Assembly (NCBI RefSeq): GCF_017877355.1
Contig: NZ_JAGIPR010000001.1
Span: forward strand, 186,001 to 250,000
Direction of reading: 5' to 3'
Origin: Chryseobacterium jejuense
Lineage (GTDB): Bacteria > Bacteroidota > Bacteroidia > Flavobacteriales > Weeksellaceae
DNA: 64,000 nt
Shown here: positions 26,033 to 34,321 of the stretch, piece after piece
How the letters are laid out: each line of letters opens with the position of its first letter
Numbering within the stretch: position 1 is the stretch's first letter
Program-made: the position numbers and the translations under genes
Notes under the pieces: generated by a model
What the model was told of the DNA's origin: nothing
Databases searched by the model: none
Seen by the model: only the letters and a program-made list of their open reading frames with translations

Positions 26033-27136
26033 ATGTCGATTGTAGAAAAAGCTATTCGCTATAGTACCATTTATCGGATTTCCAGCCACGTATTATTCTG
26101 GCTGGTAGTTTTCATTGTTCCTCAATATCAGACGGATATAAGTATCCGTGATATGCTGATCCAAAACTTATTTTACGTCTCTTTCTACATGATGGCCTCT
26201 TATTTTGTAGCTTATTTTATCATCCCCAAGTTTCAAAATGGAAAAAACTATTTGATCGTTATTCTTTATTTTATAATAGGCGGCTATGTACTTAGTGCTC
26301 TTTCAAGAATCATGGTTGTCTATGCACTGGAGCCCTTGATACGTAAGCCTCCATATAGCCAAGAGCCGATATTTGAAATTGTTACCGATCTGAGAAAACT
26401 CCTCACGGATTATTTTATTCAAAACTTTTCATTGGCATGGATTTTTGGCTTTATCAAGCTATCCAAAGACCAATATCTGACAAGACAACACACATTGCAG
26501 TTGGAGAAGGAAAAGGCTGCAGCTGAATTAAATGCTCTTAAAGCACAATTAAATCCACATTTTCTATTTAATACCTTAAATAATATCTATAGTCTTTCGT
26601 TGGTCAATTCGCCAATCACTTCTTCGTCAATAGCGGGATTGGCAGAAATCTTAGATCATATACTATATCGCTGCAACAGCAATTTTGTTGCTATGTCTAC
26701 AGAGATTCATCTGCTGGAGAATTACATTGCATTGGAAAAAATCAGATATGACAAGCGTCTGAACGTATTTTTCAATCATGTCATCGATCAAGATGTGCAG
26801 ATTGTCCCGCTCATCCTATTATCAATCATAGAGAATGCATTCAAACATGGTGCTGGAGAAGATATCGGCGAGCCGCGCATCGATATTGATCTAACAGTGG
26901 AGGCAGGCGCTCTACGTTTTAAAGTGGAGAATACATATGTTGGTCAAGAAGAACATGTATACACGGAAAAAATAGGGATGAGCAATTTACGCAAACAATT
27001 AGCATTGGTCTACTCAAAAAATTATGAATTTAGAACATATATTTTAGAAGGTAGATTTGTAACTTTACTCACCATATACAATTTAACTATTGATGATACT
27101 CGATTCAAAAGCAAAAGTACGATGTCTTTTAGTTGA
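26033..27136 (+). CDS. LytS/YehU-type sensor histidine kinase
   Basis: I start at MSIVEKAIRYSTIYRISSHV because family members begin just before the first membrane helix; an upstream ATG would add 39 unlikely residues. Four membrane helices fill residues 15-150. A coiled linker (LEKEKAAAELNALKAQLNPH) leads into the His_kinase motif NPHFLFNTLNNIYSL. The ATPase part follows with the N-box LSIIENAFKHG and a late IGMSNLRKQL. This is the class that pairs with LytTR regulators, and the next gene is one. The genes overlap by 47 bases. Confidence 0.9.
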   Translation: MSIVEKAIRYSTIYRISSHVLFWLVVFIVPQYQTDISIRDMLIQNLFYVSFYMMASYFVAYFIIPKFQNGKNYLIVILYFIIGGYVLSALSRIMVVYALEPLIRKPPYSQEPIFEIVTDLRKLLTDYFIQNFSLAWIFGFIKLSKDQYLTRQHTLQLEKEKAAAELNALKAQLNPHFLFNTLNNIYSLSLVNSPITSSSIAGLAEILDHILYRCNSNFVAMSTEIHLLENYIALEKIRYDKRLNVFFNHVIDQDVQIVPLILLSIIENAFKHGAGEDIGEPRIDIDLTVEAGALRFKVENTYVGQEEHVYTEKIGMSNLRKQLALVYSKNYEFRTYILEGRFVTLLTIYNLTIDDTRFKSKSTMSFS

Positions 27137-27821
27137 TGATGAACCATTGGCAATTCAGTTGCTCCAAACTCATCTAAAAAGAATGGATATATTCGAAGTG
27201 GCAGCAACTTCGACCAATGCCTTAAAAGCCCTGGAAATTATACGGTGTGAGGCAATTGACCTGATCTTTTTGGATATTAAGATGCCACAGATGAATGGAA
27301 TAGATTTTTTAAAAACGCTGAAGCACCCTCCGGCTGTTATTATTACGACTGCTTTCAGAGAATATGCCATTGAGGGATATGATCTGGATGTTGTAGATTA
27401 TTTATTAAAACCGATTACTTTTGAGCGTTTTTTTAAAGCAATAGACCGTTATCTTAGAACCCGAAAAATCCAGCCCCAAGACATAATGCCTACGGCAAAA
27501 GACCAATCGATCACCATCAGGTCAGGTGGCAAATTTCATAGGTTGGACATTGCTGATATTCTTTATATTGAAAGTAACAAAGATTATATTACCATCCATT
27601 GTAGCCAACGACATGTGACAACGAAATATAGGATCACCATAATTGAACAAGAATTAAGGCAATTCAATTTTCTACGTATTCACCGATCATTCCTCATTAA
27701 TATAAATAAAATTACAGCTTTTACTGCGAATGATATTGAAATCGGCGAACGGGTGATTTCAATTGGTACCAATTACAAAGAACTTGTCCAGCAAGCGTTA
27801 AAATATCTCTGCTTAAAATAA
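27090..27821 (+). CDS. LytTR-family response regulator
   Basis: A 243-residue protein. The receiver domain has LVDDEPLA, the phospho-acceptor Asp in LIFLDIKMPQM and DYLLKPI. The LytTR domain (about 135-240) has FHRLDIADILYIESNKDYI and FNFLRIHRSFLI. It overlaps the end of the kinase gene and so forms a cognate pair with it. Its targets are unknown. It is distinct from the LytTR protein at 22035. Confidence 0.92.
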   Translation: MMILDSKAKVRCLLVDDEPLAIQLLQTHLKRMDIFEVAATSTNALKALEIIRCEAIDLIFLDIKMPQMNGIDFLKTLKHPPAVIITTAFREYAIEGYDLDVVDYLLKPITFERFFKAIDRYLRTRKIQPQDIMPTAKDQSITIRSGGKFHRLDIADILYIESNKDYITIHCSQRHVTTKYRITIIEQELRQFNFLRIHRSFLININKITAFTANDIEIGERVISIGTNYKELVQQALKYLCLK

Positions 27822-27982
27822 TTTGCCGAAAATGGCAGGCCCGCAGGAATTCAGTACAAATAGCCAGTCTACTTAAAATTATTTTATCACCCATCTTTTG
27901 AAAAGCGGTTGCAAATTTACATTTTTACGTGTTTAAAATCTGTATTAAATTTCAAAGGGAAGGAATGGTTATATAAATGAAA

Positions 27983-28800
27983 TTATGAAAATTTATATAA
28001 AAGACTGTTCTTATTTATATTTTTAAGTACATCCATTCCCTCATCAAGTCCTAAAAATTCTTCAGTCATTAACGCACAAAACACACTGGCATATTCATTA
28101 TAAATATTCGTTGCAAAGATACCTGTATCATCTGAGCCAAGTACAATCGGAGGTATTTTATGTCCTTCCATATTCCATTTTATCCAATTCTTAAGATGAT
28201 ATGTCGAAAAGTCTTTATGAAAGCCAATTCTAATATTACTTGTTGGCAAACTTTCGATAATGATTTCGTTTGTTGCCATGAATTCCAATAATGTTAGCTG
28301 AAACGTTTTTACTTGCTTCGGAGTTAATATGTTAAATGGTGAAATGCAGATGATTTTATCATAATTTTTTCGATAGTCAGCACTGTGATATTTTTTGAAT
28401 AATTGATAAGCTTTGTTACTTTCTTTATTTTCCAAGCTTTCAATGAACCCCTTTTTAATAATCCAATCCAATTCAATTCAATTCAATTCAATTCAATTCA
28501 ATTCAATTCAGAATCGTCATACACCCCTTGAATTTTAAGGTTATTATTGTAATTAGAGAATAAATGTAAAGGACAACTTGCTCTCATTAGCCATGCCTGT
28601 TCCAAGACTGTAGGCGGGTAGTAATCATTGTAAATGGAATAACTTAGATTATTTATTTCACTAATTACAGCAGGTAATGCTTTACTAAGTTTTTTCGATT
28701 TTTTAATGCATTCTAGGTAATCTTCAAGAAGTACAAATGTTCAACAAACCACATAGGCCAAATAGAATTACAAATGTTTAATTCAGCACTTCTGCCCCCA
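27983..28800 (-). pseudogene. Adenosine-deaminase-like protein, broken by a pentanucleotide array
   Basis: The last 162 codons hold ESLPTSNIRIGF and GSDDTGIFATNIYNEY, the strand ends that carry the S/T-N and D-D residues of the adenosine/AMP deaminase fold. The protein continues upstream through the (GAATT)n array into EQAWLMRASCPLHLFSN, then across another frameshift into NICNSIWPMWFVEHLYF. The array contains a TGA in every frame, and the N-terminal metal-binding region is missing. It is therefore a 5'-truncated pseudogene. Its left-hand neighbour ends at the boundary of the nitronate monooxygenase cassette. Confidence 0.7.
28461..28510. repeat. Tandem pentanucleotide array (ATTCA)8 plus two variants
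   Basis: Eight perfect ATTCA units follow two ATCCA units, 50 bp in all. It lies inside the deaminase-like pseudogene. Removing seven perfect units restores a single frame reading SELDWIIKKGF, so the array looks like a slippage expansion of a coding segment. Confidence 0.9.
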
Positions 28801-28845
28801 TTTTGCCAAACCCCTGTTAGTGGCTGGCGTTTTTCTGTCAGCAAG

Positions 28846-30018
28846 TTACATTTTATTCATTTCGCTTACCAATGTTTCTAATAAAATTTTAGCGTCCCGA
28901 TGTATTAACAACGATGAAGATTGTCCAGCCCAAAAGGATTTAAAGTCAGGGTTAGAGTTTGCAGTTGCAGGATATGCTTTTAGTAAACCCATAAATTTAC
29001 TTTGTAATGGATATGGTGCAAATAAGTCTTCGTGATTTTTTAATTCTTCTGTAAGTCTGTTCCGAATGCCTCTTGATAGTCTGCCTGTAAATACTTTTGT
29101 AAGCGTTGTGTATTTTGCATCTGCTGTAAAAAGTATGTCTTTATGGTCTTGTGAAGCATTGGATTGTGTCGTTGCTAAAAATGCTGTTCCCATTTGTACA
29201 GCGTCTGCACCCAAAGCCAATGCAGCTTTTATTCCCCTTGAATCTGCAATGCCACCAGCCGCAATTATAGGAATTTTAAGGCTCTCTGCCACTTGTTGAA
29301 TTAATGAAAATGTTCCTGTCAAAGAATCTTCTGCCGACTTTAGAAATGAAACTCGATGACCACCTGCCTCAAATCCTGTAGCAACTATTGAATCAACTCC
29401 TGCATTTTCCAATGCAATGGCTTCATCAACTGTTGTACAAGCACCAACGGTTAAAATTCTTAACGATTTGCACTTTTCTAAAATTTCAGAAGTTGGAATA
29501 CCATAAACAAAACTAAAAACTTTCGGCTTTGCTTCAAATATTGCTTCAATTTGGTCTTCAAACTTTGCACCAAGGTTAGTTGGTCTTTTAGGTATTGCCA
29601 AACCTAATTCGTTAAAATATGGTTTGAAAAGTTCAACTAATCTCTCATATTCTTCATCGCCAAAAGTTGTCAAACGAGCATCTCTGTCGTTTACCCATAA
29701 ATTGATGTTAAAAGGTTTATTTGTTTCTTTTCTGATGGCTTTACAAGTTTCAATTATTTCATTTGCTGAAAAAGGTTGTCCACCAAATGAACCTAATCCA
29801 CCTGCATTTGAAACGGTACTTGTGAGATTTACAGATGAAAGACCACCACCGAAAGGACCTTGAACTATTGGGTAATCTACTCCCAACAGTTTTGTAAATT
29901 TTGTTTTATTCCACATCTTCTTTTTATTTATTTCTGTTGATTGCTTTGCAAAAGATAAAAGCGAAGTGCTTGAAACACCAGCTAAAACAATTGCTTTTAC
30001 TGCACTTCGCCTTTTCAT
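28846..30018 (-). CDS. Nitronate monooxygenase-family flavoprotein with N-terminal signal-like extension
   Basis: A 390-residue TIM-barrel flavoprotein of the 2-nitropropane dioxygenase family. The core starts at KLLGVDYPIVQGPFGGGLSS. FMN phosphate contacts appear as AAGGIADSRG and ALGADAVQMGTAFL, and GFEAGGHR contains the usual catalytic His. Such enzymes oxidise nitronates or reduce quinones. Residues 1-24 (MKRRSAVKAIVLAGVSSTSL...) look like a twin-arginine-type signal, unusual for this family. It lies 11 bases after the YceI gene, in the same operon. Confidence 0.88.
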   Translation of the reverse strand: MKRRSAVKAIVLAGVSSTSLLSFAKQSTEINKKKMWNKTKFTKLLGVDYPIVQGPFGGGLSSVNLTSTVSNAGGLGSFGGQPFSANEIIETCKAIRKETNKPFNINLWVNDRDARLTTFGDEEYERLVELFKPYFNELGLAIPKRPTNLGAKFEDQIEAIFEAKPKVFSFVYGIPTSEILEKCKSLRILTVGACTTVDEAIALENAGVDSIVATGFEAGGHRVSFLKSAEDSLTGTFSLIQQVAESLKIPIIAAGGIADSRGIKAALALGADAVQMGTAFLATTQSNASQDHKDILFTADAKYTTLTKVFTGRLSRGIRNRLTEELKNHEDLFAPYPLQSKFMGLLKAYPATANSNPDFKSFWAGQSSSLLIHRDAKILLETLVSEMNKM

Positions 30019-30029
30019 TTGTTTTAAAA

Positions 30030-30554
30030 TTATACTTGTCCAATGAGTTTAAACTGTAAAACAAATTCATCGTGAATAAGCTTGTCTCCCAAGTTGTCAA
30101 TAAATTTGCCTGAGCCATAACGAATATTGTACATTGTTCTGTCGATTATTATTTCGCCAAGTGAGTGTAGGAAATCGGTAAATATTTCAACAGAAGCAAT
30201 AAAACTAACAGGATGTGAAATGTCTTTTATTGTCAGTGTTCCATCAATTTTTAATTTGTTGTTCTCTGTTTTTTCTGAACCTGAAATAACAAGTTTTGCA
30301 ATTTTGAATTTATCAACTGCAAAAAAATCATCATTTTTTAAGTGTCCTAAAAAATCATCGTGAGTTTTTTTGTCTTCAATATCTGTGATAACGATTGAAG
30401 TCATATCAATTTGGATTTCGCCACTTTTGATAAAGTTGTCTGTGGTTTCAATAAAGCCGTTTGCAATATTGATGCCTCCCGTATGTAAGCCTAATACTTT
30501 TTTGCCAGTCCAGTTTACTGTACTGCTTGCTGTTTGAATTTTAAAAATTGCCAT
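30030..30554 (-). CDS. YceI-family lipid-binding protein
   Basis: A 174-residue YceI protein, starting at MAIFKIQTASSTVNWTGKKV. The upstream in-frame Met lies beyond the promoter. The pattern W-x-G-K-K, HTGGINIANGFIE, the strand with IQIDMTSI and HDFLGHLKNDDFF matches the family, an eight-stranded barrel that holds isoprenoid chains in the periplasm. Here no signal peptide is seen, so it would be cytoplasmic. It is the first gene of a pair with nitronate monooxygenase, and a Crp-type operator lies upstream. Confidence 0.88.
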   Translation of the reverse strand: MAIFKIQTASSTVNWTGKKVLGLHTGGINIANGFIETTDNFIKSGEIQIDMTSIVITDIEDKKTHDDFLGHLKNDDFFAVDKFKIAKLVISGSEKTENNKLKIDGTLTIKDISHPVSFIASVEIFTDFLHSLGEIIIDRTMYNIRYGSGKFIDNLGDKLIHDEFVLQFKLIGQV

Positions 30555-30634
30555 TTTAAGTTTGTTTAAATTATTAATGGCACAAAGGTCTGTGGAATGC
30601 AAAGAAATGAAAAGGATATACCACACAACTTTGA

Positions 30635-30650
30635 TGTGAGGTACATCACA
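30635..30650 (-). promoter_or_regulatory. Crp-type operator TGTGA-N6-TCACA
   Basis: A perfect match to the Crp consensus spacing (TGTGAGGTACATCACA as read on the plus strand). It sits between the end of the Crp-family gene and the YceI start, 81 bases from the YceI ATG. The adjacent regulator is the obvious candidate to bind it. Confidence 0.65.
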
Positions 30651-31223
30651 TTATTTTTTGGCAGAATTGAAACGGCTCAAAGTTTCTCTTGTTACACCAA
30701 GATATGAAGCGATTAATTGCTTTGGCACTTTTTGAAAAAGTTGGGGATACTGTTCTAAAAGTTTGTCGTAGCGTTCTTTGGCGTTGCTACTCAATAAAGA
30801 AAGAACTCGATTTTGTAAGGCTACATTTCTTTTATTCGTTTTTTTGCGAAAGAAATGTTCAATTTTGTGCATTTCGGCACAAAGTTTTTCTCTGTTTCTA
30901 AATGAAAGACAAAGCACATCAGTTTCTTCAATACAGTCAATATTTACTGTTGCTGTGCTTTGGTTGTAATAGGCTTGATAGTCTGTAATCCACCAGTCTT
31001 GCATTCCAAATTGAATGATGTGGTCTTTGCCGTTGGCATCTGTACTATAAGATTTGAGGCAACCGCTCAAAATAAAAAAATCATTCTCAACGAATTGTCC
31101 CTCTTGAATTACAAACTGATGCTTTTTGAATTTCTTGTTTGTAAAATGCGACAAAATATAGTCAAACTCGGTGTCGGTAATTTGAATTATTTTTTCTATT
31201 TGTTGTCGTAAAATTTGGCTCAT
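30651..31223 (-). CDS. Crp/Fnr-family transcriptional regulator
   Basis: A 190-residue regulator with an N-terminal cyclic-nucleotide-binding-like barrel (FVIQEGQFVENDFFILSGCL, IIQFGMQDWW) and a C-terminal winged helix (LIASYLGVTRETLSRF). No iron-sulfur cysteine cluster is evident. The barrel lacks the usual cAMP phosphate-binding RxS motif, so the ligand is unknown. It is followed by the YceI/nitronate monooxygenase pair with a Crp-type operator between. A paralogue at 39546 shares the FGM-x-DWW-x-TD motif. Confidence 0.9.
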   Translation of the reverse strand: MSQILRQQIEKIIQITDTEFDYILSHFTNKKFKKHQFVIQEGQFVENDFFILSGCLKSYSTDANGKDHIIQFGMQDWWITDYQAYYNQSTATVNIDCIEETDVLCLSFRNREKLCAEMHKIEHFFRKKTNKRNVALQNRVLSLLSSNAKERYDKLLEQYPQLFQKVPKQLIASYLGVTRETLSRFNSAKK

Positions 31224-31285
31224 TAACTCTTGATATTTGTTGTCTGTTGTTACTGTGTAGGGTGTCCGTTACACTTGCCACTAAC

Positions 31286-31967
31286 TTTCTAATTTACTCA
31301 TTGCGTCAATAATAACAATAGATATTGCGCCATTTTTTTAATCTTTATGAATTGATATACATAATTATTTGATTTTCAATGATAAAAAGTGTGATTTTTA
31401 TGCTTTTTTTGTGTGGACGCATATTTAAGCTAAATTGTATCATATATATATTGTGGGAAACTGTACCAAAGTCGGGCAGTAGTAAAAAGTACCCCATTAT
31501 AATACTATTATAAAGTGCTTATTTATAGGGTATGATTATATTGGCTGCTTTTTCATGGAGTATTCAAGATAAACGCCTCATACGCTTTATTAAATTAGAA
31601 ATGCTTTATTTAAAGTGTAATATGTAACGTGGTGTGTAAGGAACTAAACGTCTTTATATTAGCTTATAAAGGCGTCTAATTTCGATTATTTCTCTTTGAT
31701 GGTATTCTGTTAATTAAGGCTTATTAAGTCTTTAAATAAGCTTTGTATGACCTCTGTATTTCTGTTACAGATTATGAAACCTGCGAAATCCGCTATCAAT
31801 CTGACAGAAGGATTTTACAGAGTTTCTACTATCATATAATGATATAGTATGCATTATGCTGGTAGTAGGGCAGTTAATAGTAGGTAGCTGGATATGGGAA
31901 AAAAAAGCAGAATCTTTTTTATGATAGGCAGTGACTGGAAAAACTGTTAGTTAAAAATATTTATACC
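31286..31967. other. Intergenic, AT-rich, no gene
   Basis: Nothing coding is recognised. A hairpin of ACGTCTTTATA with TATAAAGGCGT (about 31648-31674) is the only clear structure. The missing N-terminal catalytic half of the following recombinase is not found here. Confidence 0.45.
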
Positions 31968-33077
31968 GTGACAGCTGGCTGTAGGTATTCTCTCTGGTTT
32001 ATGCGAAGAGCAAAAAAAGAGGGACGATTGATGGGAATAGCTCCTTATGGATATATTAACAGAAGTCATGAAGATGGTAAAAAATATATTGCAATTAAGG
32101 ATCCGGAGGCTTCCAATATTATCTGGGCATTTAATGAGATTTCCAAAGGTCATATTCCTGCTGACCACGTAAGGCTACAAATGAATAAAAGAGAGGGAGT
32201 ATCAATGTCAAGAAGCGCTTTCGCCAAAGCGATGAGAAATCCAGTTTACTGCGGGAAGATCTATATTGAAGACTATAAACAAGAGGAAGCTTATTATACT
32301 GAAGGAAAACATGAAGCATTAATTAGTGAACGTTTGTTTAATCAGGTTCAACAGATTATGGACAAAAAAAGAAAAGTAGAAGGTCCTGGTGGAAGAGTTC
32401 TTGGAAACGAGCGTTTTCCCCTTAGAGGCCTTCTGATTTGTCCCTGGTGTGGAAAGAATCTTACGGCAAGTGGTGCAAAAGGAAAGTCTAAAACCTATTA
32501 TTACTATCATTGCCATTATAAATGCGGATTCAGGTTTGACTCTGACAAGTTAAATGAACTCTTTGAGCTTGAAATTTCTAAACTAGAATACAATCCTATC
32601 ATCAAAGAACTTATGAAGGAGATGCTTTTAGATAATTATAAACAATTCACATATGATATAGAAGCTAAAAGAAAGTCAATTTCAAAAGAGATCAATTTAC
32701 TTAATGAAAAGGTTGCTAATGCAAGAGATAAATATCTTGTCGATAAATTAGATGAAGAGGATTATAAAGAGATCAAAAGGATCACGAAATCACAAATTGA
32801 ACAATTGGAACAGGAAATTCAGCAAATGGTTTCGGATAGCAAGGAGCTTAACATTAGAACAAAAATAGAAAATGCACTTGACGGGATGGAAAACCTTGCA
32901 AACCTTTATCAGCAGGGAGATCTTCAAACAAAAAGGACGATTGGGTGTTTGATATTTCCCCAAAAAGTCGAATTTGACGGAAAAGGTTTTCAAACACCTA
33001 AAATGAATATTGTTGCTCAGTGTATCTACCAGTATAACAACGGATTAGGAAATAAAAAAACCGACATCGAAGAGTGA
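31968..33077 (+). pseudogene. Large serine recombinase lacking its catalytic domain
   Basis: From about residue 12 (MRRAKKEGRLMGIAPYGYIN) the protein matches the recombinase domain of large serine recombinases. A zinc ribbon follows (LICPWCGKNL...CHYKCGF), then a long coiled coil (about 220-300). The N-terminal ~150-residue resolvase domain with the catalytic Ser is absent, and the first 11 residues look like random DNA. It cannot catalyse strand exchange. The stop lies within the hairpin that terminates tRNA-Arg, so the gene marks an element end at a tRNA locus. A decayed copy of its last ~90 bases is at 2923. Confidence 0.85.
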
Positions 33078-33093
33078 AATCTTCAAATGTCGG
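33061..33093 (-). terminator. Intrinsic terminator of tRNA-Arg
   Basis: CCGACAT/ATGTCGG with an inner GAAGA/TCTTC extension forms a long hairpin. Read on the minus strand it is followed by TTTTTTT. It lies directly after the 3' end of the tRNA and overlaps the recombinase stop codon. Confidence 0.8.
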
Positions 33094-33098
33094 TCTTG

Positions 33099-33172
33099 TG
33101 ACCTCGACAGGATTCAAACCTGTAACCTTCTGAGCCGTAATCAGATGCGCTATTCAGTTGCGCCACGAGGCC
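33099..33172 (-). tRNA. tRNA-Arg (anticodon ACG)
   Basis: All arms fold by eye: acceptor GGCCTCG with CGAGGTC (one G-U pair), D-arm GCGC/GCGC, anticodon stem TCTGA/TCAGA around the loop TTACGGC (anticodon ACG, reading CGU and, as inosine, CGC/CGA), and T-arm ACAGG/CCTGT. The discriminator is A and CCA is not encoded. Such tRNA 3' ends are common integration sites, and the recombinase remnant lies against it. Confidence 0.95.
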
Positions 33173-33199
33173 GTTTGTTATCTTGTTGTTTAACGGTTG

Positions 33200-33207
33200 C
33201 AAATATA
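33200..33207 (-). promoter_or_regulatory. -7 element TATATTTG of tRNA-Arg
   Basis: On the minus strand this is a perfect TAnnTTTG, 27 bases before the tRNA 5' end. Confidence 0.6.
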
Positions 33208-33231
33208 CCACTTTTTTCCGTTCTTTGAAAC

Positions 33232-34278
33232 ATGAAACAGAAAATTTTACTTTTATTCACGGTATTTTCGCTAATTGCTTGTAAAAGAGAACAAAAAATT
33301 TCGTCCTCAGATTGGACAAATATCTCCAATCGCACTCAATACAGGGAACAAGATGGAAGCTTGGAGCTGAAATCGGGAAATTTCACCTATAATTTCAAGC
33401 AAAATCAAACACCTTTCAAGAAAATTATCCTACTTAATGCCAGTATGGCGGGGTATATTTCAGAGCTTGGAGCAGAAAATTTAGTCATTGGAGTGTCAAG
33501 TCCGGAGTATATTTATTCAGAAAAGATTCAGAGCCTGATTAAAGAAGGAAAAATTCAGAATGTAGGAAGCGATCAGAAGTATAATGTGGAGAAAATCATT
33601 TCTATGAAACCGGATGCTATTTTTACCAATTATATAGCAAGTTTTGACAATGCTTACCAGCTGTTGAAGAACAATGGAATTCAGGTTGTATTCCTGGATG
33701 AATATATGGAGCAGCAGCCATTGCAAAAAACAGCTTATATAAAACTATTCGGAGAGCTTTTCGGAAAGGAAAATGAAGCAGAAATCAAATACCAGGAAGT
33801 GGAGAAAAACTATAATGATCTGAAGAAACTGGCCTTAACAGCAAAAGAAAAACCAGTTGTATTGGCCAATGAAATGTATGGTGATATTTGGTATCTTCCG
33901 GGTGGAAACACTTCCGTAGCTCATTATATTGCTGATGCCAATGCTACCTATATCATGAAAGATAATAAGGATGAAAAAGCTTTAACGATGAGCTTTGAAG
34001 AAGTATTTGCGAAGACCAGTGGTGTGCAATATTGGGTAAATGCAGGGAATCACACTTCAAAAAAAGAAATGCTGAAGATGAATAATTTCTACGGAAAGCT
34101 GGATGTATTTAACAAAGGAAAGCTTTATACAATGGCTGGAAAAGAAAGACAAATGGCTAACGACTTCTTTGAAAGTGGGGTAGTAAGAGCAGATTTAATC
34201 CTTAAAGATTATATTAAAATCTTCCATCCTGAACTTTTACCGGATTATCAGCTTACTTATATGAAAGAATTGCAGTAA
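33232..34278 (+). CDS. Lipoprotein ABC-transporter substrate-binding protein (FecB/BtuF class)
   Basis: A 348-residue lipoprotein (signal peptide with lipobox LIAC, Cys17). The class III periplasmic binding fold is shown by KKIILLNASMAGYISELGAE, NVEKIISMKPDAIFTNY and NNGIQVVFLDEYMEQ, joined by a long helix. This class delivers siderophores, haem or cobalamin to an importer. The ligand is not clear and no permease or ATPase gene is near. Closely related flavobacterial proteins are generally annotated as iron- or cobalamin-binding. The downstream mtgA gene is 43 bases away. Confidence 0.85.
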   Translation: MKQKILLLFTVFSLIACKREQKISSSDWTNISNRTQYREQDGSLELKSGNFTYNFKQNQTPFKKIILLNASMAGYISELGAENLVIGVSSPEYIYSEKIQSLIKEGKIQNVGSDQKYNVEKIISMKPDAIFTNYIASFDNAYQLLKNNGIQVVFLDEYMEQQPLQKTAYIKLFGELFGKENEAEIKYQEVEKNYNDLKKLALTAKEKPVVLANEMYGDIWYLPGGNTSVAHYIADANATYIMKDNKDEKALTMSFEEVFAKTSGVQYWVNAGNHTSKKEMLKMNNFYGKLDVFNKGKLYTMAGKERQMANDFFESGVVRADLILKDYIKIFHPELLPDYQLTYMKELQ

Positions 34279-34321
34279 ATCGGACTATTTGCTTATTTTT
34301 GCCTTTCCTTTTTATAAAGTT

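Larger units (their letters stand above)
28816..31285. mobile_element. Possible three-gene cassette with inverted 9-bp ends
   Basis: GTTAGTGGC (28816-28824) and its inverse GCCACTAAC (31277-31285) closely frame the nitronate monooxygenase, YceI and Crp genes. The left end abuts the truncated deaminase-like gene. No transposase is present and the repeats are short, so this is only a suggestion that the trio moved as a unit. Confidence 0.3.

Noticed and set aside
28461..28510. Phase-variable switch at the pentanucleotide array
   Set aside because: All frames through the array contain TGA, and the gene lacks its N-terminal half, so changing repeat number cannot restore a product.
27983..28800. 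Active RADAR-type adenosine deaminase defence gene
   Set aside because: Only C-terminal deaminase motifs are present, the gene is broken in at least two places, and no RdrA-like ATPase gene is near.
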